A stretch of DNA of 64,000 nt from Leisingera sp. JC1. Its GTDB lineage: Bacteria > Pseudomonadota > Alphaproteobacteria > Rhodobacterales > Rhodobacteraceae. Both the position numbers and the translations under genes were made by a program. The notes under the pieces were generated by a model, which saw only the letters and a list, made by a program, of their open reading frames with translations, was not told where the DNA came from and searched no databases. The stretch lies in assembly GCF_001679925.1 (NCBI RefSeq), contig NZ_LYUZ01000125.1:116829-180828 (forward strand), given 5' to 3'. Of this stretch, positions 26,788 to 35,613 are shown in pieces; within the stretch, counting starts at the first letter, position 1, and each line of letters opens with the position of its first letter.

Positions 26788-27705
26788 TCAGGCAGCGTCC
26801 AAGCTGGCCTTGGCCTGATCAAGGATGCGCTTGGCCTCGGAACCGTGCAGGCGGGCTATGTCGTCCTGGTATTTCAGGATGGCACCCAAGGTGTCGGCAA
26901 TCACCTCGGGGCTGAGGGCGATGACGTCGAGCGCCAAGAGGCAGTTGGCCCAGTCGATGGTTTCCGCAACGCCCGGTTTCTTGAACAGATCCTCGGTGCG
27001 CAAGGACTGCACGAAGGCGACGATCTCGCGGCTGAGCTGTTCACTGGCCTGGGGAGCGCGGGCGTGCAGGATGTCGAGTTCACGCTGGAAATCGGGGTAA
27101 TCCACCCAATGGTAGAGGCAGCGGCGTTTGAGGGCGTCATGCACCTCCCGCGTGCGGTTGGAGGTGAGGATGACAATCGGCGGCTCCGGCGCCTGGATGG
27201 TGCCAAGCTCGGGGATGGTGACCTGAAAATCGCTGAGCGCCTCCAGGAGGAAGGCCTCAAAGGGTTCGTCAGTACGGTCGAGTTCGTCAATCAGCAGCAC
27301 CGGGGCGCCGTGCTCATCCGGGCGCATGGCTTGCAGCAGCGGGCGTTCGATCAGGTAATCGGCAGAAAACAGTTCACTCTGCAGCGCCGCGCGGCCGGCG
27401 CTGCCCGCGGCCTCGCCCGCAGCTTCCGACGTGCGGATGGCGACCATCTGGGCGGCAAAGTTCCATTCGTAGACGGCACTCGCGGCATCCAGGCCTTCGT
27501 AGCACTGCAGGCGGATCAGGCGGCGGCCGAGGCTGGCGGCCAGTGCCTTGGCGATCTCGGTCTTGCCGGTGCCGGCCTCGCCCTCCAGAAACAGCGGGCG
27601 GCCCAGTTTCAGTGACAGAAACACCACGGTGGCGAGCGCCCGGCCGCAGACATAGCCCTGCTGCGACAGCAGGTCCTGAACCTGTTCGATGGATTGTGCC
27701 TGCAT
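26788..27705 (-). CDS. coxD: MoxR-type AAA+ ATPase CoxD
   Basis: 305-residue AAA+ ATPase. Walker A is GEAGTGKTEIAKALA (about residues 38-52), Walker B is VLLIDELDRTDEPFEAFLLE, and the sensor 1 and arginine region is IVILTSNRTREVHDALKRRC. MoxR-family ATPases act as chaperones for metallocofactor insertion with VWA partners; CoxD does this for CO dehydrogenase. The start at 27705 is chosen because the longer frame to 27981 has no family similarity and runs into the divergent promoter region. First gene of the minus-strand Mo-hydroxylase cluster. Confidence 0.93.
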   Translation of the reverse strand: MQAQSIEQVQDLLSQQGYVCGRALATVVFLSLKLGRPLFLEGEAGTGKTEIAKALAASLGRRLIRLQCYEGLDAASAVYEWNFAAQMVAIRTSEAAGEAAGSAGRAALQSELFSADYLIERPLLQAMRPDEHGAPVLLIDELDRTDEPFEAFLLEALSDFQVTIPELGTIQAPEPPIVILTSNRTREVHDALKRRCLYHWVDYPDFQRELDILHARAPQASEQLSREIVAFVQSLRTEDLFKKPGVAETIDWANCLLALDVIALSPEVIADTLGAILKYQDDIARLHGSEAKRILDQAKASLDAA

Positions 27706-27853
27706 GTCCGACCTCCCCTTGCCCCGCCCAACAGGCCATGGGCAGGCGCATCGGTCAAGCGGCGGGTGCCTGCGACGCTGCGGCGAAGCGGGAGGGTTTG
27801 TATCGCCGCCGCCTTGGGGTAAGACTGGCAGCAACAAGAAAGAAGGCCGAGGC

Positions 27854-27913
27854 ATGAGCAAGACACCCCAGATGCGGTACGAACCGGCGCACCGGCGCTG
27901 CGGGAGCGTCTGA
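27854..27913 (+). CDS. Possible 19-residue leader peptide before the glycosyltransferase
   Basis: ATG 27854 has AAGAAGG about 11 bases upstream and ends at TGA 27911-27913, two bases before the next ATG. The peptide (MSKTPQMRYEPAHRRCGSV) has no known match. It could couple translation to the next gene or be chance. Confidence 0.3.
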   Translation: MSKTPQMRYEPAHRRCGSV

Positions 27914-27915
27914 AG

Positions 27916-28977
27916 ATGCGGGTGCTGGCGATTCTTTGCGTGCGCAACGAGGGTGCGTTCCTGCTGGAATGGCTGGCCCATTACCGCGCGGCCGGCTTCA
28001 CCGATTTCCTGGTGTTTTCAAACGATTGCCAGGACGGTACCGATTTGATGCTGGACCGGCTGCAGGAGTTGGGGCAGCTGGCGCATGTGCGCAACGAAGG
28101 GCCCTATGGCGGCGAGGGCATCCAGTTCACCGCGCTGAAGATGGCGGACAAGCACCCGCTGATGAAAACAGCCGACTGGGTGCTGGTGGCGGATGCCGAC
28201 GAGTTTCCCTGCATCAAGACCGGCGGCGGAACGGTGGCGGACCTGCTGGCGGCGCTGCCGGATGCGGATGCCATCCCCCTGACGTGGCGGCTGTTCGGCA
28301 ATGGCGGAGTGGCGGCCTATGAGGACCGCCCGGTCACGGAACAATTCAAGAAATGCGCGCCTGAGGTGATCCACTGGCCCTGGCGGGCCGTGATGTTCAA
28401 GACGCTGTACCGCAATGACGGCACCTATGGGAAATGCGGCGTGCACCGCCCCCGCAGCATCCGCGACAAGGCGCGGCTGGAGCGCTACCGCTGGTTTGAC
28501 TGCGGGGGGCGCGAGCTGGGCGGGGACTTCAAGACCAAGCGGCTGTTTTCCGACTACGGCCAGTCCAACACGCGGCTGGCGCAGCTGAACCATTACCCCC
28601 TCGGCGCAATGGAGAGCTATGTGCTGAAGGCGGCCAGGGGCCGGGTCAACCGGCAGGCGCCGCTGGGCATGGATTACTGGGTGGAGCGCAACTATGCCGC
28701 CTGCGAAGACCATGCAATCGCCCGCTATGCGCCCGCGCGCGCCGCGCTGCAGGCGGAGCTGATGTCGGATGCGGAACTGGCCCGGCTGCACACAGCGGCG
28801 GTGGCCTGGCGCAAGGCACGGTTCCTGGAGCTGATGCTGGCCGAGGAGAACCGGGCGCTGTTCACCCGGCTGAGGATGACGCCGCCCGCGCGGGTGCTGA
28901 CGGCGGAGGAAGGCGCACAGATGCGGCGCTTTGCGATGCTGGGACTGGCGGCAGAGGGCGGCACGCGGCAGGGCTAA
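27916..28977 (+). CDS. Family 2-like glycosyltransferase
   Basis: 353 residues matching the Glyco_tranf_2_4 group, nucleotide-sugar-dependent GT-A enzymes. The opening LAILCVRNEGAFLLEWLAHY is the nucleotide-binding strand and helix; WVLVADADEFPCI carries the DxD-like metal site. Later NHYPLGAMESYVLKAARGRV is typical of this group, which is frequent in Rhodobacterales. No membrane segment. The acceptor (polysaccharide or surface glycan) is unknown. It is divergent from coxD and followed after about 155 bases by another gene on the same strand. Confidence 0.88.
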   Translation: MRVLAILCVRNEGAFLLEWLAHYRAAGFTDFLVFSNDCQDGTDLMLDRLQELGQLAHVRNEGPYGGEGIQFTALKMADKHPLMKTADWVLVADADEFPCIKTGGGTVADLLAALPDADAIPLTWRLFGNGGVAAYEDRPVTEQFKKCAPEVIHWPWRAVMFKTLYRNDGTYGKCGVHRPRSIRDKARLERYRWFDCGGRELGGDFKTKRLFSDYGQSNTRLAQLNHYPLGAMESYVLKAARGRVNRQAPLGMDYWVERNYAACEDHAIARYAPARAALQAELMSDAELARLHTAAVAWRKARFLELMLAEENRALFTRLRMTPPARVLTAEEGAQMRRFAMLGLAAEGGTRQG

Positions 28978-29133
28978 GAGGGCATCAGCGCGCGGAAGGC
29001 AGGCAACCGCCCGCTGATCGCCCCGGACCAGACAGTAAAGAGGCCTTAGTTTTTCCAAATTTAGCCTTATTTGTCACCTAGGCGTAAATCAGCAAAACCG
29101 CCGCTCGGCGCAGGGGGACTTAAGGTGGAAGTC

Positions 29134-30090
29134 ATGCAGGACGGACTCGAAAATCTGGATGAAGACCTTTCGGGGCTGAAACCGGCGCAATGGAAGGCGC
29201 GGCTGGCGGCGCTGGCCGAAGCGCATGGCATGTACCAGCCGCTGGGCGACAAGCATTTCACCACCTTCATCGACCAGGGCAATACCCTGCTGGTGACGTT
29301 TGAAACCATGCAGGGCATCCACAACCTGTCGGACCAGGCGCAGCCGCTGGGGTTCGATCTGGTCAAGAACCTGGGCTGGTCGCATATGTGCGTGGTTTCC
29401 GACGGCGACACCTGGTTCCGCGACGAGCGCATCTATGGCTTCTTCGATCAGCTGATCGACGACGGCTTCTTTGACGAATTTGACAATGTGCTGTTCTACG
29501 GCGCAGGCCCCTGCGGCTATGCGGCGGCGGCGTACTCCGTGGCCTCGCCCGGTGCCACCGTTGTGGCGGTGCAGCCGCAGGCGACGCTGGACCCGCGGAT
29601 GACCGAATGGGACGACCGCTTTGCCGAAAACCGGCGGCTGTCGTTCACCGACCGCTACGGCTATGCGCCGGACATGCTGGATGCCGCGGGGCAGGCCTTT
29701 ATCATTTATGACCCGCAGGAGCGGCTGGATGCGATGCATGCGGCGCTGTTTGCCCGCAGGAATGTCACCCGGCTGCGCGCCAGCCATATGGGCGAAGCGG
29801 TGCAGACCCGGCTGATCGAGATGGAAATGCTCTATCACATCCTGTCGCTGGCAGGCAGCGGCAAGCTGTCGGAGGCGGCCTTTTGCAAGCTGTTCCGGGC
29901 ACGGCGCAACAACTCCTTCTTCCTGCGCAACCTCTTGGGCCGGCTGGAGCGGGAGGACCGCGGAGTGCTGATTGCGCTTCTGTGCCGCAACGTTACGGAG
30001 CGGATGCGGGCGCCGCGGTTCCGCCGCCGCCTGGAGGAGATGCAAAAGCGGGCGGAAAGCGGCGAATTCACCATTCCCGGCAAGCGCTGA
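29134..30090 (+). CDS. Unknown protein with an alpha/beta-hydrolase-like elbow
   Basis: 318 residues. ATG 29134 has AAGGTGG eight bases upstream. A beta-strand then a Gly-x-Gly-x-x-Gly turn, NVLFYGAGPCGYAAAAYSVA, lies near residue 130 and recalls a nucleotide or nucleophile loop. The downstream VVAVQPQATLDPRMTEWDDR is conserved-looking, and the C-terminal 80 residues are basic and helical (FRARRNNSFFLRNLLGRLER). Relatives next to glycosyltransferases in Rhodobacterales have, as far as I recall, been labelled phosphoadenosine phosphosulfate reductase, but no PP-loop or cysteine motifs of that enzyme are present, so I do not use the name. It may modify or control glycans made by the preceding enzyme. 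Confidence 0.75.
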   Translation: MQDGLENLDEDLSGLKPAQWKARLAALAEAHGMYQPLGDKHFTTFIDQGNTLLVTFETMQGIHNLSDQAQPLGFDLVKNLGWSHMCVVSDGDTWFRDERIYGFFDQLIDDGFFDEFDNVLFYGAGPCGYAAAAYSVASPGATVVAVQPQATLDPRMTEWDDRFAENRRLSFTDRYGYAPDMLDAAGQAFIIYDPQERLDAMHAALFARRNVTRLRASHMGEAVQTRLIEMEMLYHILSLAGSGKLSEAAFCKLFRARRNNSFFLRNLLGRLEREDRGVLIALLCRNVTERMRAPRFRRRLEEMQKRAESGEFTIPGKR

Positions 30091-30154
30091 TCCGGCCGGG
30101 CCCGCGCGCATTCTGCCGCTTTGTTTCCCCGCCGCCATGTGCTAACGCACGCGC

Positions 30155-31195
30155 ATGACCGACACGCTCACCATTCCCCGCCCCGATGACTGGCATCTGC
30201 ACCTGCGCGACGGCGCCATGCTGCAGGCCGTGCTGCCCGAAACCGCCCGCCATTTCGGCCGCGCGATCATCATGCCGAATCTGGTGCCGCCGGTGGTGAC
30301 CGGATCGCAGGCCGCGGCCTACCGCGACCGCATCCTGGCAGCGCTGCCGGAGGGGATGGCGTTTGAGCCGCTGATGACGCTGTACCTGACTGAGGACACC
30401 GACCCGGCGGATGTGGCTGCGGCCCACGCCAGCGGGCTGGTCAAGGCGGTGAAGCTGTATCCGGCTGGCGCGACAACCAATTCAGCCTCGGGTGTGCGCG
30501 ATTTCGACAAGGTGCGCCCGGTGCTGGAGAAAATGGCCGAGATTGGCCTGCCGCTGTGCGTGCATGGCGAAGTCACCGACCACGACATCGACATCTTTGA
30601 CCGTGAAGAAGTGTTTATCGACCGCGTTCTCGACCCGCTTCGTCAGGCCACCCCCGGCCTGCGCGTAGTTATGGAGCATATCACCACAGCCCAAGGTGCA
30701 GTTTACGCGCAATCTGGCGGCTCTGACCTTGCGGCGACGATCACCACGCACCATCTGATCATCAACCGCAACCACATCCTGGTCGGCGGCATCAAGCCGC
30801 ACTATTATTGTCTGCCGGTCGCCAAGCGCGAAAACCATCGTCAAGCCCTGCGTATCGCCGCCACTTCCGGCCTGCCCTGTTATTTCCTCGGCACCGACTC
30901 CGCCCCGCACACCGACCCAAACAAGGAAAGCGCCTGCGGCTGTGCGGGCTGCTTCACCGCCACCAACACCATGTCCCTGCTGGCGCATGTGTTCGAGGAA
31001 GAGGGCGCGCTGGACAAGCTGGCGGGCTTTGCCTCGGAAAACGGCCCGGCATTCTATGGCCTGCCGGTGAGCAGCGAGACGCTGACCCTGAGCAAGGGCG
31101 ATGCGCCGGTGGCTTTCCCGGAGAAGATCGAGAGCGGCGACGGGCCTGTCACGGTATTTGATCCGGGCTTCCCGGTGCACTGGACTGCCGAATAG
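30155..31195 (+). CDS. pyrC: Dihydroorotase
   Basis: Cyclises carbamoyl-aspartate to dihydroorotate in pyrimidine biosynthesis; 346 residues, class II (E. coli PyrC-like) length. [10 protein letters not shown] carries the HxH zinc ligands, [12 protein letters not shown] the carboxylated bridging lysine, PLCVHGEV a further histidine ligand, and FLGTDSAPH the catalytic aspartate. The carbamoylase-like amidohydrolase fold is complete. pyrE lies 1.9 kb downstream on the same strand with an RTX gene between, so the two pyr genes are near each other but unlikely to be one operon. Confidence 0.96.
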   Translation: MTDTLTIPRPDDWHLHLRDGAMLQAVLPETARHFGRAIIMPNLVPPVVTGSQAAAYRDRILAALPEGMAFEPLMTLYLTEDTDPADVAAAHASGLVKAVKLYPAGATTNSASGVRDFDKVRPVLEKMAEIGLPLCVHGEVTDHDIDIFDREEVFIDRVLDPLRQATPGLRVVMEHITTAQGAVYAQSGGSDLAATITTHHLIINRNHILVGGIKPHYYCLPVAKRENHRQALRIAATSGLPCYFLGTDSAPHTDPNKESACGCAGCFTATNTMSLLAHVFEEEGALDKLAGFASENGPAFYGLPVSSETLTLSKGDAPVAFPEKIESGDGPVTVFDPGFPVHWTAE

Positions 31196-31204
31196 CAACA
31201 CACG

Positions 31205-31219
31205 TTAACTATTCATTAA
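31205..31219. promoter_or_regulatory. CtrA-type box upstream of the RTX gene
   Basis: TTAA-CTATTCA-TTAA, a perfect TTAA-N7-TTAA match in an AT-rich 130-base gap, about 110 bases before the RTX start. Such a match is unlikely by chance in this GC-rich DNA; CtrA binding itself is inferred. Confidence 0.6.
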
Positions 31220-31282
31220 GAAAATCATTTCTGCCCCTTGCTGAGAATCAGTGGCCTATTTCAACCTCTGGGCCATTGTTTT

Positions 31283-31305
31283 CCGCCAGCAGCTGCAGCT
31301 GGCGG
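31283..31305. repeat. Inverted repeat before the RTX gene
   Basis: CCGCCAGC-AGCTGCA-GCTGGCGG, perfect 8-bp arms, ending 22 bases before the ATG and close to the AGGGGC ribosome site. It could be an operator or a 5'-UTR hairpin affecting translation or message stability. Confidence 0.5.
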
Positions 31306-31327
31306 CATATCAGTTAGGGGCAAGTAA

Positions 31328-32953
31328 ATGACAACTTTCACATTCACCGGCGTGCGCGTTGATTTTGTAAACGGCAATGACGATTCTGTTGGGCCGGCAG
31401 ACGCTGAAATCACGGTTCCTTCCGCGAACTCTACCTTTTCCTACACGATTTCAGGCCGCGACAGCGATGGTATCGCCATTATCGACATGTCGGACGATAT
31501 CATTCAGCCGATCATTGACGACATCAATCTGGACAACCCCAGCATCAGCATCCTCTCCGAGGAGACCCTGATTACTCAGATAACCTGGTCGGGCGGCACC
31601 AGCGTGGTTCTGATCCTCAGCCTCGAAACCGGGGCAAATACCGATACTGAGTTCTACTTTGTGCTCGACGGCCCCGTGCCTCCGCAGCCGAACAGCGTTG
31701 CGGAATGGCAGAGCTTTACCGACTCAATCACCAACTTCGGTGATCCGACTGGAAGTTTTGCGCCAGGCGTGGACATTCCATGGTCGACCATCCCAGATGC
31801 GGAAGTCACCGAAGATGATGAGTTCTGGGGCACACCGGGCAACGATACCTATAACGGAAATGCAGGCGACGATTTTTTCGTCAGTTCGGACGGCGCCGAC
31901 ACATACAACGGCGGCAACGGCAGCTTTGACCAGGTTGCCTTTACCCATGATCCTGCTGGCGTGACCGTGAACCTGATGACCGGGCAGGCAATCGATGGCT
32001 GGGGAAACACGGACACCCTGAATAGTATCGAAGCGGTTCGCGGATCAGCCCATAGCGACAGCTTCCTGGGCAATGGTCAAAGAAACGTTTTCCGCGGCCT
32101 GGAAGGCAACGACACGATCAAAGGCGGCCTGGGCCGCGACGAAATCCGGTATGACCGCGATGCGCGTTACGGCGGCACTGACGGAGTGGATGTTGATCTG
32201 GCCAACGAGGTTGCAACCGATGGCTTTGGCGACAGGGACAGGGTGTTCAACATTGAAGATGTCCGCGGCACCGCCAGCGGAGACCGGCTGCTTGGGAATG
32301 CTGCCAGCAACCGGCTGGACGGTGACGGTGGCAATGACCGCTTGTTCGGCAGGAATGGAAACGATCTGCTGCTAGGCGACGGCGGTAATGACACGCTGAA
32401 TGGCGGCAACGGCCACGATACTCTCAACGGCGGTGCAGGCACCGACCTGCTGGACAGCGGCGCCGGCAAGGACAGGCTGCTTGGCGGCGGTGGTGCAGAC
32501 ACACTGAATGCCGGCGGCGGTGACGACACCCTGATCGGCGGTGACGGTGCAGACCGCTTGCTTGGTGTAGGTGGAAGAGACAGGCTTGTGGGTGGCGGCG
32601 GCAATGACACGCTGAACGGCGGCGGGGGGAATGACACCCTGCTCGGCGGGGCGGGTTCTGACAAACTGTTTGGCGGCGCGGGAAATGACGTTCTGACTGG
32701 CAACAACGGCTCCGATACGTTCATCTTCTCCAACGGGTTTGGCAATGACACGATTAGTGACTTCAACGCGCTGGACAACAACGAGAAAATCAATCTCAGC
32801 GCTGTAAGCAGCATAACCGACCTGAGCGATCTGATCGCCAGCCACATAACCCAATCAGGTAACGACGTCATCATTGATGACCTGAATGGCAACACTATCA
32901 CTCTCGAGGGTGTTCTGCTGTCCGATCTGGGTGCCGGCGACTTTATCTTCTGA
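31328..32953 (+). CDS. RTX-type calcium-binding repeat protein, likely type I secreted
   Basis: 541 residues with no N-terminal signal peptide. Residues 1-165 form a beta-rich region of unknown fold. From about 170 onward come glycine/aspartate-rich nonapeptides of the type GGxGxDxLx (for example GGAGNDVLTGNNGSDTFIFS), at least a dozen in the block 310-465, which fold into a calcium-stabilised beta-roll. The C-terminal 60 residues (NDTISDFNALDNNEKINLSA, ending LLSDLGAGDFIF) resemble the uncleaved type I secretion signal. No hlyB/hlyD-like exporter genes are in the window. No enzymatic domain is recognisable, so adhesin or S-layer-like roles are possible. Confidence 0.9.
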   Translation: MTTFTFTGVRVDFVNGNDDSVGPADAEITVPSANSTFSYTISGRDSDGIAIIDMSDDIIQPIIDDINLDNPSISILSEETLITQITWSGGTSVVLILSLETGANTDTEFYFVLDGPVPPQPNSVAEWQSFTDSITNFGDPTGSFAPGVDIPWSTIPDAEVTEDDEFWGTPGNDTYNGNAGDDFFVSSDGADTYNGGNGSFDQVAFTHDPAGVTVNLMTGQAIDGWGNTDTLNSIEAVRGSAHSDSFLGNGQRNVFRGLEGNDTIKGGLGRDEIRYDRDARYGGTDGVDVDLANEVATDGFGDRDRVFNIEDVRGTASGDRLLGNAASNRLDGDGGNDRLFGRNGNDLLLGDGGNDTLNGGNGHDTLNGGAGTDLLDSGAGKDRLLGGGGADTLNAGGGDDTLIGGDGADRLLGVGGRDRLVGGGGNDTLNGGGGNDTLLGGAGSDKLFGGAGNDVLTGNNGSDTFIFSNGFGNDTISDFNALDNNEKINLSAVSSITDLSDLIASHITQSGNDVIIDDLNGNTITLEGVLLSDLGAGDFIF

Positions 32954-32962
32954 GATCAGGCA

Positions 32963-32992
32963 GGCTGGGGCTTCGCTGTCGTTGCCCCAGCC
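32963..32992 (+). terminator. Hairpin after the RTX gene
   Basis: GGCTGGGGC (32963-32971) pairs perfectly with GCCCCAGCC (32984-32992) over a 12-base loop; only ATTTCC follows, so it is a moderate terminator candidate. Confidence 0.6.
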
Positions 32993-33062
32993 ATTTCCTG
33001 GGACTTTAATCCCGCAGCATTCCGGTTTATGGACAGCATAACCGCTGCCTAAGGATGTCCGC

Positions 33063-33740
33063 ATGATCCCCACCTCTTACCCGTCCAAAGAAGAAATCGC
33101 CCGCCTGTCGGCCCGGATGCTGCTGGAAATCGGCGCGGTGAACTTCAACACGGATGAGCCCTACACGCTGGCCTCCGGCCTGCCCTCACCCAGCTATATC
33201 GACTGCCGCAAGCTGATCTCCTTTCCGCGCATCCGCACCACTCTGATGGATTTCCTCACCGTGACCGTGATGCGCAATGCCGGTTTCGAGGCGTTTGACA
33301 ATATTGCGGGCGGCGAAACCGCCGGCATCCCCTTTGGCGCGCTGGTGGCCGAGCGCATGGCGCTGCCGATGACCTATGTGCGCAAGAAGCCCAAGGGCTA
33401 TGGCCGCAATGCCCGAATCGAAGGGGTGATGACCGAGGATCAGCGGGTGCTGCTGGTGGAGGACATGACCACCGACGGCGGGTCGAAACTGTCCTTTGTG
33501 GATGCTATCCGCGAGACCGGCGCCTCCTGCGGCCACACCGCGGTGATCTTCTATTACGACATCTTCCCCGAAACCACCAAACGCCTGGGCGACCACGGCG
33601 TTGAGCTGCATTACCTGTGCACCTGGTGGGATGTGCTGGCCGAGGCCAAGGCGCAGAAAAGCTTCAGCGACGAGACGCTGGCCGAGGTCGAGAAGTTCCT
33701 CAAGGACCCGCGCGCCTGGCAGGAAGCACATAAGGCCTGA
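33063..33740 (+). CDS. pyrE: Orotate phosphoribosyltransferase
   Basis: Joins orotate and PRPP to form orotidine monophosphate; 225 residues. The PRPP-binding motif [15 protein letters not shown] is clear near residue 128-142, and the early [17 protein letters not shown] matches the substrate loop. [20 protein letters not shown] provides the mobile catalytic loop with lysine and arginine. ATG 33063 follows AAGGATGTCCGC. Soluble dimeric enzyme. Confidence 0.95.
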   Translation: MIPTSYPSKEEIARLSARMLLEIGAVNFNTDEPYTLASGLPSPSYIDCRKLISFPRIRTTLMDFLTVTVMRNAGFEAFDNIAGGETAGIPFGALVAERMALPMTYVRKKPKGYGRNARIEGVMTEDQRVLLVEDMTTDGGSKLSFVDAIRETGASCGHTAVIFYYDIFPETTKRLGDHGVELHYLCTWWDVLAEAKAQKSFSDETLAEVEKFLKDPRAWQEAHKA

Positions 33741-33755
33741 GGCGGATCAAAGGCT

Positions 33756-33786
33756 TGGGACGGCGGGCAGACTGCCCGCCGTCCCA
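33756..33786. terminator. Perfect 14-bp stem hairpin after pyrE
   Basis: TGGGACGGCGGGCA-GAC-TGCCCGCCGTCCCA, a nearly loopless perfect inverted repeat 16 bases after the pyrE stop. No T-run follows, so it may act as an mRNA 3'-end stabiliser as well as a terminator. Confidence 0.6.
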
Positions 33787-33847
33787 GGGTTGGAAGCCGG
33801 ACAGGCGGACATTCGCCTTACGCAAAGTAAAGCGTTACAAGGCGGGC

Positions 33848-33856
33848 TGTGGACAA
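33848..33856 (-). promoter_or_regulatory. DnaA-box-like sequence upstream of dnaB
   Basis: TGTGGACAA, reverse complement TTGTCCACA, one mismatch from TTATCCACA. It is 220 bases before dnaB and accompanies the perfect box at 33991. Confidence 0.4.
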
Positions 33857-33990
33857 GCCCGCCCCGAATCGTTTTCCGTGCAGGTTGACGCGCAGATCTT
33901 GGGGCCTTCCCAGATAGCACCGCATCATGTAGCCTGAATAGGACAGGCTTGCTGGCCTTTTGCGGTAAACGGCCCACATACCCTGCGGCT

Positions 33991-33999
33991 TTATCCACA
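33991..33999 (+). promoter_or_regulatory. DnaA box upstream of dnaB
   Basis: TTATCCACA, a perfect match to the DnaA 9-mer, 76 bases before the dnaB ATG. The surrounding 334-base gap (33741-34074) has no gene. Confidence 0.6.
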
Positions 34000-34074
34000 G
34001 GGAATCCACAAAGATTCCCAGATAGGAGAAATCCGCGCGGCACCGTATAAGCGGGCCGAGTGACGAGAGCAGTG

Positions 34075-35613
34075 ATGAACGAGATTACCCCTTTCGACGG
34101 CGATATGCCGCCCCCCGCCCCGATGCCGGACCATCTGCCGGCCCCCGCGCAAACGGATCAGGCCATGCCGGACAACGAGCTGCCGCATTCGGTGGAGGCG
34201 GAGCAGCAGCTTCTGGGTGCGATCCTGACCAACAACGAGGTCTACGACAAGATCGCTCTGATCATCGACTCGTCGCATTTCTACGACCCGGTCCACGCCC
34301 GCATCTACGAGGTGGCGGCGGCGCGGATCTCCAAGAACGCGCTGGCCTCGCCGGTGACGCTGAAGGCGTTTCTGGAGGACCACGAAGGGCTGAAGGAACT
34401 GGGCGGGCCGGCCTATCTGGCCAAGCTCGCGGGCGCGTCGATCTCCGCCTTTGCGGTGCGGGACTACGCGCAGATGATTTACGACCTGGCAATCCGGCGC
34501 GAGCTGATTGCCCTGGGTCAGTCGATTGCAGAAAAGGCACGCCGCGTTGACGTGGCATCAGAACCTAAAGAGCAGATCGTTGAGGCAGAGCAGTCGCTTT
34601 ACCAGCTGGCAGAGCAGGGCCAGACGGAAAGCGGTTTCAAGTCATTCCTGAAGGCCGTCACAGAAGCGGTCAATGTGACCAACGAGGCGTATCAGCGGGG
34701 TGGCGGAATGGCCGGCATCTCGACGGGCCTGATGGACCTCGATAAGCAACTCGGCGGCCTGCATCCCTCGGACCTTCTCATCCTCGCAGGCCGCCCCTCT
34801 ATGGGGAAGACGTCGCTGGCGACCAACATCGCCTTCAACGTTGCCAAGGCATACAAACGCGGGGTGAAACCCGACGGATCGGAAGGCGCGCTGGACGGCG
34901 GCGTGGTGGGGTTCTTCAGCCTCGAGATGAGCGCCGAGCAGCTGGCCGGGCGTATTCTGGCGGAAGCGTCTGAGATTTCCTCGCACAAGATCCGCCAGGG
35001 CGACATGACCGAAAGCGAATTCCGCCGCTTCGTGCAGGCGGCGAAGGATCTGGAAAGCTGCCCGCTGTTCATTGACGACACCCCGGCGATTCCGATTTCG
35101 CAGCTGGCCGCGCGCGCCCGCCGCCTGAAGCGGACCCACGGGCTGGATCTTCTGGTGATCGACTACCTGCAGCTCTGCCGCGGCATGTCGGACAACCGGG
35201 TCAACGAAATCGCCGAAATCTCGATGGGGATGAAGGCGATTGCCAAGGAATTGAACATTCCGGTGATCGCGCTGTCGCAGCTGTCGCGTCAGGTGGAAAA
35301 CCGCGAAGATAAGCGCCCGCAGCTGTCGGACCTGCGGGAATCCGGCTCGATCGAACAGGACGCCGACGTGGTGATGTTCGTGTTCCGCGAGGAATACTAC
35401 AAGGAACGGGAAAAGCCCGGCGACCACGAGCTGGAAAAGATGGAAGAGTGGAAGCAAGCGATGGAACGGCTGCACGCCAAGGCCGAGGTGATCGTCGGCA
35501 AGCAGCGCCACGGTCCCATCGGCACGGTGGAGCTGTCGTTTGAGGCGCAGTTCACCCGCTTCGGCAACCTCGCCAAGGCCTGGCAGCAGGGGCATGAGGA
35601 CGGCGGCTATTGA
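34075..35613 (+). CDS. dnaB: Replicative DNA helicase DnaB
   Basis: Hexameric 5'-3' helicase that unwinds the replication fork; 512 residues. The N-terminal DnaG-binding domain begins with LPHSVEAEQQLLGAILTNNE (from about residue 37), the RecA-like motor starts with GLMDLDKQLGGLHPSDLLIL, Walker A is AGRPSMGKTSLA, Walker B is LLVIDYLQL, and VIALSQLSRQVENREDKRPQ with the arginine finger region DLRESGSIEQDADVVMFVFR follow. No intein interrupts it. ATG 34075 is preferred to GTG 34060. Upstream DnaA boxes suggest coupling of its expression to replication initiation. The last 20 bases overlap the start of the next gene. Confidence 0.97.
   Translation: MNEITPFDGDMPPPAPMPDHLPAPAQTDQAMPDNELPHSVEAEQQLLGAILTNNEVYDKIALIIDSSHFYDPVHARIYEVAAARISKNALASPVTLKAFLEDHEGLKELGGPAYLAKLAGASISAFAVRDYAQMIYDLAIRRELIALGQSIAEKARRVDVASEPKEQIVEAEQSLYQLAEQGQTESGFKSFLKAVTEAVNVTNEAYQRGGGMAGISTGLMDLDKQLGGLHPSDLLILAGRPSMGKTSLATNIAFNVAKAYKRGVKPDGSEGALDGGVVGFFSLEMSAEQLAGRILAEASEISSHKIRQGDMTESEFRRFVQAAKDLESCPLFIDDTPAIPISQLAARARRLKRTHGLDLLVIDYLQLCRGMSDNRVNEIAEISMGMKAIAKELNIPVIALSQLSRQVENREDKRPQLSDLRESGSIEQDADVVMFVFREEYYKEREKPGDHELEKMEEWKQAMERLHAKAEVIVGKQRHGPIGTVELSFEAQFTRFGNLAKAWQQGHEDGGY

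Noticed and set aside
29134-30090. Phosphoadenosine phosphosulfate reductase label for this protein
   Set aside because: No PP-loop (SxGxxS) or catalytic ECGxH cysteine; a genuine APS reductase is present at 14201 and looks different.
32260-32740. Regular short repeats resembling a CRISPR or satellite array
   Set aside because: They are in-frame codons of GGxGxDxLx nonapeptides of an RTX protein, with period 27 bases but variable sequence and no spacers.
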